DNA of 64,000 nt from an uncultured Candidatus Saccharibacteria bacterium (GCA_938036785.1 CALHWE010000012.1:124001-188000); one strand, 5' to 3'. Counted from the first letter of the stretch, positions 51,257 to 60,968 are shown. Numbers and translations: made by a program. Notes: generated by a model from the letters alone, not told the origin.

Positions 51257-52342
51257 CTACGCTGCTGCGACTGCCTCTGCTTGCTCCTTGGGTGGTTCGA
51301 GGGCGTAGGTGGCTTTAGCGACGCGCTTGAAGAGCGGTTTACTTTGGAGATTAAGAAGGATGGTGGTCTCCTTGACCTGGCGGCTCTTGAGGACGCGCTT
51401 GACGATCTCATCGCGGTGCAATGGGCCACCCTCGTCGCGCAAGATACCAGCAATGATGTCAGCTACAGTGCCTTGGCTATAGCCCCAGATGTCGAGCGCA
51501 TAAATGCCGCGGCCGATGAGGATAAAGCGCTTGTCTTTGATGAGCTCGTTGTGGATGGCTTGCTTGGTGACGTTGCGGCGCTTGAAAGTGCTTTCCTTGA
51601 TGCGCTGAGCAATCTCGCTAAAGTGCAGCGGCTTACCCTCATCTAGTAGGACGACGTAGATCTTGTCGCGGATATTCTTGGGATTAACGGTTGGCCACTT
51701 GCTCAGGCCCCACATATCTTTGAGGTGGGCTAGCTGGGTAGAGAGGCTGGCGAGGCCGCGCACTTGGTTGGGGTTCTCATAGGTGAGTTGGTCATGCAGG
51801 GCTTCGAGGCTGATGGGCGCACCATGCTGCTTGATGGCGGCAACGATCTCATCCACACGGCTTCGCACCGCCTTCTCATCGCCGTATTCGGCAATGGCCA
51901 AGCCTTGGTGGTATTTGTCGGTCTCGTTGATGGGGGTGAGGCGGGCCGAAACTTCACCAATGAAGGCAATGTGGGCGCGCTGCTGCACCGTGGGTGTCTC
52001 GACGTCTAGCAGGCGCTGTGTGATGTCTGAGACGCGTCCAACGCGGCCATTCTCGGAGAGGTCGCGGATGATGAGACGCTCGGCGTCGTGCAGGCCCTCT
52101 AGCTCGCCTGCTTCGGCGGCAAGCTTGAGGCGCACCACGATGGCTTTCTCGAGCTGGCGGACGCGCTCGCGCGTAATACCGAGCAGCTCGCCGATCTGCT
52201 CGAGCGTTTCGCGGCGCTCTTTGAGGCCAAAGCGACGCACGATGATCTCGCGCTCGCGGTCGTGTTCTTCGCCGACTGCATCAAGGATGGTAGCGATCGA
52301 CGCAGCAAAAATTTCGGTTGGTTGTTTGGTTGTTTGGTTCAT
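51257..52342 (-). CDS. Sigma-70 region 4 / HARE-HTH fusion protein
   Basis: The 361-residue protein starts with a sigma region 4-like HTH (REREIIVRRFGLKERRETLE, then QIGELLGITRERVRQLEKAI), which binds -35 elements in sigma factors. It has no sigma regions 2-3. The C-terminal half holds HARE-HTH modules (PLHFSEIAQRIKESTFKRRN then YALDIWGY; and PLHRDEIVKRVLKSRQVK), as in the RNA polymerase delta subunit RpoE. It is probably an RNAP- or DNA-associated regulator. I place the start at 52342 (GGAGA 9 nt upstream); 52357 is the alternative. TATAAT on the complement near 52456 is its promoter. Confidence 0.8.
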   Translation of the reverse strand: MNQTTKQPTEIFAASIATILDAVGEEHDREREIIVRRFGLKERRETLEQIGELLGITRERVRQLEKAIVVRLKLAAEAGELEGLHDAERLIIRDLSENGRVGRVSDITQRLLDVETPTVQQRAHIAFIGEVSARLTPINETDKYHQGLAIAEYGDEKAVRSRVDEIVAAIKQHGAPISLEALHDQLTYENPNQVRGLASLSTQLAHLKDMWGLSKWPTVNPKNIRDKIYVVLLDEGKPLHFSEIAQRIKESTFKRRNVTKQAIHNELIKDKRFILIGRGIYALDIWGYSQGTVADIIAGILRDEGGPLHRDEIVKRVLKSRQVKETTILLNLQSKPLFKRVAKATYALEPPKEQAEAVAAA

Positions 52343-52566
52343 GATTCGGTTCTCCATTTCCTTCTCAGTTGTTTGCGAATGCCCACTCGCACTTCTTACA
52401 TTTGATTATAGAATAATAGGTGATATAAGTCAATCGTTTCATCATAGAACTATTATAGCACACACTTTACGCTTATGGTAAACAATTTTTTGAGGCTTTT
52501 CATTTGCAAGTGATGTGGCGAGCATGACGGGGCAGTTGACGGGCTCGCAGCAATGCGGGCTGGCAT

Positions 52567-52602
52567 AGAAAAACCAGCGGCCAGTACAGAGGAGCCGCTG
52601 GT
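52567..52602 (-). terminator. Terminator of topA
   Basis: On the minus strand ACCAGCGGC pairs with GCCGCTGGT and is followed by TTTTTC. Confidence 0.9.
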
Positions 52603-52620
52603 ATATGAGAGGTCGCCGGG

Positions 52621-54996
52621 TTAGGTGGTGCGCTTCTTGCGTGTGGTGGTGGTGCGGGTTGCGGTCTTGCGCCGGCTTCGTTTGGGTGGTGCGGCGGCCA
52701 AGATTTCGCGGGCTTGCGCCTCATCCAGAGTTGTTGGATCAGTATCCTTGGGCACGCGCGCGTTGGTCTTGCCGTCAGTCACATATGGCCCCCAGCGTCC
52801 CTTGAGGATCTTGATAGCGCCAAAATCGGCGATGTGCTTCTCTGCCTCAGCCTTGAGCTTGGCGGCGTAGAGCACGCGAGCCTCAGCTTCGGTAATTTCG
52901 CGCGGGTCGTGCTCCTTCAGGCTGACGTAGAGCTTGCCTACCTGAATGTACGGCCCAAAGCGCCCGACGTTTGCTTTGATAGTCTGACCATCCTCAGTGG
53001 TGCCAACAGTGCGCGGTAGTTCGAAGGCCTTGAGGGCTTGCTCGAGCGTGACGGTCTCGATGCGCTCACCCTTGGGGAGTGGCGCAAACTGCGGCTTGGT
53101 CGTCTTATCCTCGCTACTGCCCAGCTGGAGCATTGGCCCAAAACGTCCAAAGCGGGCAAAGATCGGCTTGCCAGTCTTGGGGTGGGTACCAACCTCACGG
53201 TGAGCACCAACAGTACTGCGGTCGATGTCGCCGGATTTTTCGATGAGCTCGTGGAAGGGCTCGTAAAATTGGCGCAGCATAGCATTGCGTGCAAGCTTGC
53301 TGGCAGCAATGTCATCGAAATCGGTCTCGACGCGGGCGGTGAAGCCATAGTCAATAATGGGGTCGAAATGGTTCGTCAAGAAGCCAGCGATCAGCTCGCC
53401 CGCTGGGGTGGGCAGTAGCTTGCCACGGGTAGCACCAGTTTTTTCTTGGACGATGCGGCGAGTGACAACAGGGGTATTGTCGCTCGGTGTCTCACCGCTG
53501 CGCTCCAGGACGATGACATCGCGTGGCTCACCCTCGCTCTCGCCTCGCTCGGCATAGCCACGGGTCTGGATGGTGTTCATGATGGTGGCGTATGTGCTGG
53601 GCCGACCAATGCCAAGCTCTTCAAGCTTCTTGACGAGCGTCCCCTCGGTATAGCGCGCTGGTGGGCGGGCAAAGACCTGCCGCGCCTCGGCCTGTGTAAG
53701 CTCAAGGGCGGTGTGCTGGCTGACTGATGGCAGGATGGTCGAATCCTTACCGCCATAGACGCGCAAAAAGCCATCAAACAGCACTGTCTGACCCTTTGTC
53801 TCAAATACGAATGTCTTCTCTGACCTCAGCTGCGTGCTGTCGATGCTGATGGTAATGGTGGTGTTTTCTAACTTCGCAGCGGCCATTTGGCTGGCCAGGG
53901 TGCGCCGGCGGATGAGGTCGTAGAGCTTTTGGTCGTAGCTGCTGCCAGCGACGGATTCGCGGGCGATGTCGGTCGGGCGGATGGCCTCGTGAGCCTCTTG
54001 GGCACCAGCTGACTTCGTGGTGAAGGTGCGACTGTGTGAATAGTCGGCACCAAAGTGCTGAGTAATGTATGTACGGCTTGCGGCAATGGCCTGACGGCTG
54101 AGATTGACGCTATCGGTACGCATATAGGTGATGAGCCCCTCTTGGTAGAGCTTCTGGGCGCTGGCCATGGTGGCGCGGCTGCCCATGCCGAGCTTGCTAT
54201 TGGCCTCCTGCTGAAGGGTGCTGGTAGTAAATGGCGCAGCCGGGTTGCGCGTGCTGGGCGTTTTAGTGATATTGCTGACGGTGAAGCGAGCGCCACTCAG
54301 CCCTGCCAGGAAGTCGTGGGCGGCTTGCTCGCTGTCGAAGCGCTGCTTGAGCTCGGCCTTGAGCTCCTCGCCTTCTACCGCAAAGTGTGCCGTCACACGA
54401 AACTGTGCACTACTCGCAAAGTCGCGAATCTCACGCTCGCGCTCCACGAGCAGGCGGACCGCTGGGCTTTGCACACGGCCAGCTGATTTGCCACCCGGCA
54501 CCTTGCGCCACACCACAGGGCTCAGCTCGAAGCCCACGATACGGTCGAGGATCTGCCGTGCCTGCTGAGCCTCCACGAGCTGCATATCTACGGTGCGAGG
54601 TTGTTTGATGGCCGCCTCGATGGCGGGCTTGGTAATCTCGTGGAACGTGATGCGTTTGGTGCGCTGTGGGTCTAGGCCAAGCACTTCGCACAGGTGCCAG
54701 GCAATTGCCTCCCCTTCGCGGTCTTCATCAGTTGCGAGCCACACATTATCCGCTCCAACCGCCTTCACGGCCTTCTTGAGCTCGGTGATGACCTTCTTTT
54801 TGTCTGGATCGATCTCGTAGACGGTCTTGAAGTCGTTTTTGATATCAATTGGCGGTTGGCCATCCTTGGTCTTCTTGGGGATGGCGCGAATGTGCCCTAC
54901 GCTCGAGAGCACCTGATATTCCTCACCCAGGTAGCGCTCGATTGTCTTGGCCTTGGCTGGGCTCTCGACGATGACTAGTTGTGTGTGTTTGCTCAT
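52621..54996 (-). CDS. topA: DNA topoisomerase I
   Basis: The 791-residue type IA topoisomerase has the Toprim start LVIVESPAKAKTIERYLG and WLATDEDREGEAIAWHL, KSAGRVQSPAVRLLVERE, and the active-site Tyr in YMRTDSVNLSRQA. The C-terminus has three GRFGPYIQVG-type repeats instead of Cys4 zinc ribbons, then a Lys/Arg/Thr-rich tail (KRSRRKTATRTTTTRKKRTT). It relaxes negative supercoils. It is the first of the minus-strand pair with the sigma4-HARE gene. Confidence 0.96.
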   Translation of the reverse strand: MSKHTQLVIVESPAKAKTIERYLGEEYQVLSSVGHIRAIPKKTKDGQPPIDIKNDFKTVYEIDPDKKKVITELKKAVKAVGADNVWLATDEDREGEAIAWHLCEVLGLDPQRTKRITFHEITKPAIEAAIKQPRTVDMQLVEAQQARQILDRIVGFELSPVVWRKVPGGKSAGRVQSPAVRLLVEREREIRDFASSAQFRVTAHFAVEGEELKAELKQRFDSEQAAHDFLAGLSGARFTVSNITKTPSTRNPAAPFTTSTLQQEANSKLGMGSRATMASAQKLYQEGLITYMRTDSVNLSRQAIAASRTYITQHFGADYSHSRTFTTKSAGAQEAHEAIRPTDIARESVAGSSYDQKLYDLIRRRTLASQMAAAKLENTTITISIDSTQLRSEKTFVFETKGQTVLFDGFLRVYGGKDSTILPSVSQHTALELTQAEARQVFARPPARYTEGTLVKKLEELGIGRPSTYATIMNTIQTRGYAERGESEGEPRDVIVLERSGETPSDNTPVVTRRIVQEKTGATRGKLLPTPAGELIAGFLTNHFDPIIDYGFTARVETDFDDIAASKLARNAMLRQFYEPFHELIEKSGDIDRSTVGAHREVGTHPKTGKPIFARFGRFGPMLQLGSSEDKTTKPQFAPLPKGERIETVTLEQALKAFELPRTVGTTEDGQTIKANVGRFGPYIQVGKLYVSLKEHDPREITEAEARVLYAAKLKAEAEKHIADFGAIKILKGRWGPYVTDGKTNARVPKDTDPTTLDEAQAREILAAAPPKRSRRKTATRTTTTRKKRTT

Positions 54997-55140
54997 ATGA
55001 TTATCTACTCGCTTGTTATAGTTATATGCTTGCTATTAACCTATCTAATCAAGCGCCTATGATACCGCAAAGTAGAGTGGAATGCAAATGGGGTGCATCT
55101 TGAGCTGCAACACTCCACCATCAACTCTCTGGGCAACTCA

Positions 55141-55223
55141 CCACACAAGAAAATATCTGGAGGCTAGTCCGATACCCTCTCCCCCTCCCTGGCCTATAGG
55201 CAAGGGTATTGCTGACAGTGTGG
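55141..55223 (+). repeat. Structured intergenic repeat A, partial copy
   Basis: The box ACAAGAAAATATCTGGAG (55145-55162) is enclosed by CCACAC/GTGTGG (55141-55146, 55218-55223). GGCTAG can pair with CTGGCC (55189-55194) as in the full copies, while GATACCCT/AGGGTATT offers a crossing alternative. The GGAACATTTTCGG half is missing. It lies upstream of topA. Confidence 0.5.
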
Positions 55224-55280
55224 AAAATATATAAGAAGCCTGGCTACCAATAAAGAATGCTGCACGAATCATCAATCGCA

Positions 55281-55991
55281 CTACCCACGCACGCGGCGTG
55301 TGCGACGCATATGGGTGCGAGGTTGCCGTGGTGAGGTGTGTGTTGTTGGGGTAGACTCGGTAGATTTGCTGTAGTCTTTAGCTTTGGCATAGTGGCCAGT
55401 GAGATAATCCTTCGCAGCGGCAATACCAAGGACAGTACCTACAGCAACTGACCCTAGTGCTGCTACACCAGCACAACGCTCAAGCTTGCTCCCTTCAGGA
55501 GCGAGTGACTTGAGAAAATAGGCAGCAATTGCTATATTATCTGCTGCCATACTGAGCTTGCCGGATTTTGGCGTACGGAAGGCTTCATCATTTGTGAGGC
55601 CATGATAGACGGTCGCGCCAGCATTGACGGCATTCTTAGCGGCAATTGTTGCTAGAACTGATTTGGGTACAACATAGAGCTTGCCTGCTATTATACCAAT
55701 CACTGCCATACCGAATTTGTCGCAAAAAGCATCAAACCCTGCACCAAAGTCACTTTCTTGGCCTAAGCATCGCGCTGCTAGGCCATCTCCTAAGTCACAT
55801 GCACGACCACCAAGTATCATGAGTGCGCCAATGATCTGGCCAGCTTTGTCGTTCTCCTTTGTTGCAGTGTCAAATTTCTGAGCACCGGCAGCTACTAACC
55901 CTAGCCCAGTAGCCGAGATGGCATTTGGCACTGTAGGAATATCTCTCATGTGATATTTGCGTTGTCTTGGGGTTTGCTCTGCTATCGCCAT
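55281..55991 (-). CDS. CDP-alcohol phosphatidyltransferase family protein
   Basis: The 236-residue protein has the full CDP-OH-PT motif DLGDGLAARCLGQESDFGAG followed by FDAFCDK, giving Dx2DGx2ARx8Gx3Dx3D. Several membrane helices flank it and the C-terminus is a basic tail. The family makes phosphatidylglycerol-phosphate, phosphatidylinositol or similar lipids; the alcohol is unknown. The start at 55991 is uncertain, MRDIPTVPN at 55949 being possible. Confidence 0.8.
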   Translation of the reverse strand: MAIAEQTPRQRKYHMRDIPTVPNAISATGLGLVAAGAQKFDTATKENDKAGQIIGALMILGGRACDLGDGLAARCLGQESDFGAGFDAFCDKFGMAVIGIIAGKLYVVPKSVLATIAAKNAVNAGATVYHGLTNDEAFRTPKSGKLSMAADNIAIAAYFLKSLAPEGSKLERCAGVAALGSVAVGTVLGIAAAKDYLTGHYAKAKDYSKSTESTPTTHTSPRQPRTHMRRTRRVRG

Positions 55992-56015
55992 AGTATATGG
56001 TACTGTACCATAATA

Positions 56016-56894
56016 CTAAGCCAATGTCCACTGGTTGGCACCAAGTGAGCGGATAACGCCGTTAATCTCCAGCATCGTCAACGCAATGGTAAACTCGCTG
56101 ATGGGTGTGCCTAGGCGGCGCTGCATTTCTTCGCCGTCGCGCAGGCCTTGGCGTAGCAGCTTGATGATGACAGCCTCGAGCGGTGTACTACCCAGTGGTA
56201 GGGTGGCATTCTCGCTCTGCTGACGCTGGGGTGGTGTGATGGTCATGACAGCGAGGATATCGGCTGGGCTGGTGGCGGGCAACGCGCCTTGCTTGAGGAG
56301 GTTGTTGCAGCCCTGCGAGAGTGGGCTGGTGATATTGCCTGGCACCACAAAGACGTCCTTGCCTTGCTCGAGTGCATGGGCGGCAGTGTTGAGCGTGCCA
56401 CTGCGCTCGGCCGCCTCGGTAATGACGACGACGTCGGCCAGGCCAGCGACGAGGCGGTTGCGCTCGAGGAAGCTCCAGCTGCCAAAGCGGTAGCCATCTC
56501 CCGCCAAGTGCTCCGACAGCACTGCCCCACCCTTGGCAACGATATCACCCGCAAGCGCAGTATGGTTGGCCGGATAGATTCGCGGCAAGCCATTGCCGAG
56601 CACGGCGATCGTCGTGCCTCCCACCGCTACGCAGGCCTGGTGCGCAATGCTGTCAATCCCGAGAGCGAGCCCGCTGATGATGATCACTCCTTGGCGGGTC
56701 AGCTCGCGGGCGAATTGCTCCGTCACCTCCCGGCCATAGCGCGTGGGTCGGCGCGACCCAACGATTGCCACACTCGGGCGGCGTTCCTCGGGCAGTGTGC
56801 CGAGGTAGTGAATCTGCTGCGGTGGCTTGGCAATATGGCAGAGTGGATTGAGGTATTGGTGGGCTTGTGGTGTGGTGTGATTGATCTGTTGCAT
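56016..56894 (-). CDS. dprA: DNA processing protein DprA
   Basis: The 292-residue protein has the DprA Rossmann core: VAIVGSRRPTRYGREVTEQFA, IISGLALGIDSIAHQACVAVGGTTIAVLGNGLPRIYP, FLERNRLVAGLADVVVITEA and VFVVPGNITSPLSQGCNNLL. A winged-helix C-terminus (TPLEAVIIKLLRQGLRDGEE) follows. It loads RecA on incoming single-stranded DNA in transformation, which suggests natural competence. The ATG at 56894 is preferred; a TTG at 56927 overlaps a -35-like TTGACA. Confidence 0.93.
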   Translation of the reverse strand: MQQINHTTPQAHQYLNPLCHIAKPPQQIHYLGTLPEERRPSVAIVGSRRPTRYGREVTEQFARELTRQGVIIISGLALGIDSIAHQACVAVGGTTIAVLGNGLPRIYPANHTALAGDIVAKGGAVLSEHLAGDGYRFGSWSFLERNRLVAGLADVVVITEAAERSGTLNTAAHALEQGKDVFVVPGNITSPLSQGCNNLLKQGALPATSPADILAVMTITPPQRQQSENATLPLGSTPLEAVIIKLLRQGLRDGEEMQRRLGTPISEFTIALTMLEINGVIRSLGANQWTLA

Positions 56895-56916
56895 AATTTG
56901 TGCTGAAAAGTGTTGA

Positions 56917-56946
56917 CATTTTGTCAAGCGGGTGCTAGTATCATAA
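56917..56946 (+). promoter_or_regulatory. Strong plus-strand promoter driving a noncoding transcript
   Basis: TTGACA (56917-56922), 17-nt spacer, TAGTAT (56940-56945). The -35 lies in a small palindrome TTGACATTTTGTCAA. No gene follows for 950 nt, but a structured RNA with a terminator does. Confidence 0.6.
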
Positions 56947-56952
56947 GTGATT

Positions 56953-57228
56953 GATTGAGCGCAAGCTCGTTCAAGTACCTTATACCCCCTATTTTAACAT
57001 AGTTACCCCAGTGTTTTCACGAAGGTAACGTGTTAGGTTGCACACAATCTGTGCTGTAGTTATCTACCCTCCACTGCAGCACCGTTAGACAGGGTTGTGT
57101 GCTTACTAACCCCTTTGTCCAGCGGATCTCGTATGTGTGAGTAGATCACGTATACCCTGATTGGGTGGGACGAAGGGCAAATCAAGCGCTCATAGTGATG
57201 CCCACCCTTACTATGAGCGCTTTTTTGT
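56953..57228 (+). ncRNA. Candidate structured noncoding RNA of about 275 nt
   Basis: From the predicted start site the sequence folds as GAGC-GCAA-GCTC (GNRA tetraloop), GTTACC/GGTAAC, then GTTAG/CTAAC enclosing GCACACAATC/GGTTGTGTGC and GTGCTGTAG/CTGCAGCAC, then CCCTTTGTCC/GGGACGAAGGG, and a terminator. No long frame is present. It lacks the signatures of RNase P RNA (GAGGAAAGTCC), SRP RNA and tmRNA. Function unknown. Confidence 0.6.
57184..57226 (+). terminator. Terminator of the candidate ncRNA
   Basis: AGCGCTCATAGT pairs with ACTATGAGCGCT, followed by six T. Confidence 0.92.
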
Positions 57229-57898
57229 TGGAGTGAGTTGGTGATGAGCTACCCGTACAGGAGTTATTTTAAGCTGATTCTACTATCTCTGGTAGTGGCT
57301 AAGATCTCAGTGTCCTGGTGTTTTTGGTTTGTCTATAGAGCAAAGAATTATTAGCGTAAAGACTGTGTAATGTAGAATATTTAATAAGTAGCCCTTCCTT
57401 CGCGTTACTATACCCTCTGGTACGGTATGTGGGAGGTAAGACGCAGATAAATAAGAGCGACATGCCAAGAGTTCGTGCAATTGACACGCGCTTCCATCAG
57501 ATATTACTATATAGCTTAACGCACACAAAATCTATGGTTGAACAATACTTTTCACCATGTTTTTCTCTGTTATTGCGCAGTGAACTGATTATTTATTCAA
57601 GTGAGAGATACGCCAGAAAATGCTGTTATACGCTAGTGAGCACTAGAGCTGAGCTGTGTTGCTACGTGCTGGCTGCTTGTCGTCTGGAGTAGTGTTTGGA
57701 TCAACATAGTACTTGGGGATGCTATGAGCCTGGTTTTCTAGCTCTTCCCAGTATGGGCGTGGCATTATAGTAGTACATTTTGCATTGTATGACAAATATC
57801 TATACTACATGCAGGGGTAATGCGTCCTCTGTTTCTCCTCTGTCAACTACTATTATAAATTTGTATTTAGCCCCGCAAAGCGCTATAATGGCCAAACC
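57229..57898. other. AT-rich intergenic region
   Basis: About 670 nt without a credible gene. It ends with TATAAT (57884-57889), the -10 of the protease gene, 9 nt before its ATG. Confidence 0.4.
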
Positions 57899-59104
57899 AT
57901 GACAGAAATGGCAGTTCGAGAACATAATTCTCATTCATGTTCGCCTCGCCCCGGGACGCGAATGGAGCGACGACTCCAACAAAAGCTCCAGCGGGAGAAG
58001 AAAAAGAATTTTGGCAAAAAGGTAATTAGTGCAGCGGTAGGCGCCGTGATTGGCTGCATGCCAATGGCTGGTGTGGTCTATGCCAAGCATGCTCAGCGCG
58101 AGGCGCAGCGGCCATATGAGCCACTGCCGCCATGCATGGCAGTTGGCCGATCTTCGTCGCTTGACCTCACGCAGCCCGAGACGGTAGCTCAGCGCTCACC
58201 GGTGGGCATAGCTGAAGCGCTGGGCGATCGCGAGTCGCTGGAGCAGCAAAAGCGCGAGGCTTTGCAAGCAGTGCAGCACTCCATCGTCAAGATAGAAGCT
58301 CACTCTCATAATATGGCGGAGGCAGGCAGCGTGGATATCACTGGCAGTGGCTACATCATAGCAATGCCAAATGGCAAACCTATGGTGATGACGGCTGCCC
58401 ATGTGGTGTCTAACAAGTATCCTATCCGCCAAACAGACATTACCTTCCGCACGACGGATGGCCAGACTCATAAGATACAAAAAGGCTGTCATAATGGCGA
58501 AGCACCGCCCGAAGGCCAGTGGAGCTCTGGCATGCCTGATGTAGCAGCATTGAGGCCGCATGATGAGCTGCCAGGTAGCTCATCACTCCAGCTTGCAACA
58601 GATGAGGAGATAGCGGCAGCGACACAGGCTGGCCAGCCATTCTTTGCAGTGGGCTTCCCTGCTAATGCTCCAGTGGAATGGGGGCAACCGATTGCCACGC
58701 CGCAGGTCGATGTGCTCCTCCCTGCTGGGCAGCGTGGGGCTGATGGCAAGATGGCTATGATCTCGGGCCTTGAGCGGTCGGCTAAGGATGCAAATGATGT
58801 TGACGGGCTAGATGATGCCGTTTTGCCTGGTATGTCGGGCGGTGTGGTTGTTGTGCGTACTCCATCTGGTGAGATGAAGGTCGTTGGGATGGTGCAAGCA
58901 GTAGCCCAGCCAGCCACTGCTGCCGAGCTGAGCGCGTATGGTATTGTAGATGACCCAGAGACGGTACGTGCATATGAGCCACGCATTGCCTATCTCGGGA
59001 GTCTCACAGAGGCACAAGAGGCGTCTACGAGCCTACAAGCAGAAGATGAGTGGTCGGCAAAGAGAGTAATAATGGACCTTGGTGCAGTCTTTCGCAAAGA
59101 TTAG
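57899..59104 (+). CDS. Membrane-anchored trypsin-like serine protease
   Basis: The 401-residue protein has a long charged cytoplasmic N-terminus, one membrane helix (about 45-62, ISAAVGAVIGCMPMAGVVY) and an extracytoplasmic chymotrypsin-fold domain. The triad is visible: His in VMTAAHVVSNKY, Asp in GMPDVAALRP, Ser in LPGMSGGVVVV. No PDZ domain follows, unlike HtrA. A role in processing surface proteins is an inference. It probably has a leaderless or very short leader mRNA. Confidence 0.85.
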   Translation: MTEMAVREHNSHSCSPRPGTRMERRLQQKLQREKKKNFGKKVISAAVGAVIGCMPMAGVVYAKHAQREAQRPYEPLPPCMAVGRSSSLDLTQPETVAQRSPVGIAEALGDRESLEQQKREALQAVQHSIVKIEAHSHNMAEAGSVDITGSGYIIAMPNGKPMVMTAAHVVSNKYPIRQTDITFRTTDGQTHKIQKGCHNGEAPPEGQWSSGMPDVAALRPHDELPGSSSLQLATDEEIAAATQAGQPFFAVGFPANAPVEWGQPIATPQVDVLLPAGQRGADGKMAMISGLERSAKDANDVDGLDDAVLPGMSGGVVVVRTPSGEMKVVGMVQAVAQPATAAELSAYGIVDDPETVRAYEPRIAYLGSLTEAQEASTSLQAEDEWSAKRVIMDLGAVFRKD

Positions 59105-59160
59105 CTTAGAAGGCCATAGAAGGTGAAGCTCTGCCCTATTCTGTGCTATACTAAATCACT

Positions 59161-60273
59161 ATGAAACATCTCTGGCATTCTCATCACCCTTTTCGTATTT
59201 TTTGGTTTTCGGCGCTGCTGACAGTGCTGCTGGGCGGGGCGATTTTTGGCCATTTGGGGGTGAGCGGCTTGTGGCTGTTTACCATCCTGGTGCTGCTAGA
59301 GGTGACCTTTAGCTTCGATAATGCCGTCATTAATAGCCGCGTCTTGGCGAGCCTGAGCCCACTGTGGCAAAAGATTTTCCTGACGGTGGGGATCTTTATT
59401 GCAGTGTTTGTGGTGCGTTTTGTGCTGCCGATCGTTATTGTGATGGTGGCAAGTGGACACGACTTCTCAACAGTGATCGATCTCGCGCTACATAAGCCAG
59501 CGGAGTATGGGCACATCCTCCACGCTGCGTCGCCAATGATCGATGCCTTTGGCGGGGCGTTTTTGATCATGATTGGCCTAAGTTACTTTATGGACTACAA
59601 CAAGCGGGTGCACTGGATGCGGCACGTTGAGCCATGGCTAGCCAAGGCGGGGCGCTTCGAGAACCTCAAGGTATGTGTGATGCTGGCGGTGGCAGCGGTG
59701 CTGTACTTCACGGTGGAGCGGCAGTATGAGTCGGTGGTGCTGATCTCATCTATCCTAGGAATCTTGCTGCATATTGGACTGGAACTCTTTGGCTCGTTCT
59801 TTCATGACGATACGGCGCAGTCTCTCAAGGCAAAAACAGGCTGGGCGGCCTTTGCTAGCCTGATGTACTTGGAGGTGCTGGACGCGAGCTTTAGCTTCGA
59901 TGGGGTGATTGGTGCATTTGCTATCACTAGTAGTATTGTCTTGATTGTAGCGGGCCTTGGGGCGGGTGCCATCTGGGTGCGCTCACTCACAGTCTATCTA
60001 CTACGGACGGGTGCACTGGGTAAATATAAGTATCTTGAGAATGGTGCACACTGGGCCATTATGGCGCTGGGTGTGATGATGATCGCCAAGCTGTTCCACG
60101 TGGAACTGCCTGAATGGGCGACCGGTGGGCTGGGCCTTGTCTTTATTAGCTTGGCAGTCGGCAGTAGCATCCTCGAGACTCGTGCCATTAACCTCCAGGC
60201 TGCAACCGCAAACACCGTCCACCACGCTGAGCAGCGCTTCAAGCGTGGGGTGAAGAAGATTGTGAAGCACTAG
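59161..60273 (+). CDS. DUF475/TerC-type integral membrane protein
   Basis: The 370-residue protein has about nine membrane helices. EVTFSFDNAVINSRVLA and LEVLDASFSFDGVIGAFAIT, each with the acidic SFD(N/G) motif, are the twin signatures of the DUF475/TerC superfamily, linked to tellurite resistance and metal ion handling. TATACT (59147-59152) is 8 nt before the ATG. Confidence 0.88.
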   Translation: MKHLWHSHHPFRIFWFSALLTVLLGGAIFGHLGVSGLWLFTILVLLEVTFSFDNAVINSRVLASLSPLWQKIFLTVGIFIAVFVVRFVLPIVIVMVASGHDFSTVIDLALHKPAEYGHILHAASPMIDAFGGAFLIMIGLSYFMDYNKRVHWMRHVEPWLAKAGRFENLKVCVMLAVAAVLYFTVERQYESVVLISSILGILLHIGLELFGSFFHDDTAQSLKAKTGWAAFASLMYLEVLDASFSFDGVIGAFAITSSIVLIVAGLGAGAIWVRSLTVYLLRTGALGKYKYLENGAHWAIMALGVMMIAKLFHVELPEWATGGLGLVFISLAVGSSILETRAINLQAATANTVHHAEQRFKRGVKKIVKH

Positions 60274-60349
60274 ATGTTGCTCTAAACAAAAGCTACAAAC
60301 TCACCACTGATCATATCATCGAGAGATAAAATACGCTCGAAATAATGTA

Positions 60350-60922
60350 CTATACCGACGGCTGGTACGTCACACTCGTCGCTGCTATGTCTCCCGCAAG
60401 GAATTGCGCAATGAGAGAGGCTGACTGCTCAGCTGCCCACTGTTGCAAAAGGGCTCGCTCATCTGGAGTAAAGTTACTCAAGACGAAGTCAATATCGCCG
60501 ACTTGCTGCCGCATCTTATTGTCTGTGCCAAGGCGAATGTGCCAAAAGTTCTGCCCAATATGCTGGTGGAGCGACTTAAGTCCATTGTTGCCTGCGCTCT
60601 CGCCGCCTCGCCTAACGCGAATTTTGCCAAAATCGAGTGTCACATCATCGTGAATAACGAGCACATCGTCGAGTGATAATTTATAAAAATCCATGATTGC
60701 TCGGGCTGCGACCCCTGTCTCGTTATAAAATGTGGTCGGCTTGGCGAGGATGACCTTTTCGCTGCCCCGCGAAAACTCGGCCAGCTCAGCATTAAATCGG
60801 CTCTTTGGGGTAAACTGCACCCCCTGCTCTGCTGCATAAGCGTCAAGGATGATGAAACCAGCGTTGTGCCGGGTGGCGGCATAGCGCGGGCCAGGGTTGC
60901 CGAGAGCGAGAAGTAATTTCAT
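60350..60922 (-). CDS. pth: Peptidyl-tRNA hydrolase
   Basis: The 190-residue protein has LLLALGNPGPRYAATRHNAGFIILD with the catalytic His, KPTTFYNETGVAARAIMDFY, VIHDDVTLDFGKIRVRRGGESAGNNGLKSL (catalytic Asp), and IRLGTDNKM. It frees tRNA from dropped peptidyl-tRNA. TATACT on the complement (60930-60935) ends 7 nt before the ATG, so the mRNA is probably leaderless. Confidence 0.95.
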   Translation of the reverse strand: MKLLLALGNPGPRYAATRHNAGFIILDAYAAEQGVQFTPKSRFNAELAEFSRGSEKVILAKPTTFYNETGVAARAIMDFYKLSLDDVLVIHDDVTLDFGKIRVRRGGESAGNNGLKSLHQHIGQNFWHIRLGTDNKMRQQVGDIDFVLSNFTPDERALLQQWAAEQSASLIAQFLAGDIAATSVTYQPSV

Positions 60923-60968
60923 ATGTATTAGTATAACATGGATAAGGTTTTGTTGTGGCTGTGCTGGT

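Noticed and set aside
57429..57692. 87-codon plus-strand frame
   Set aside because: No promoter or ribosome site; composition is that of random AT-rich sequence.
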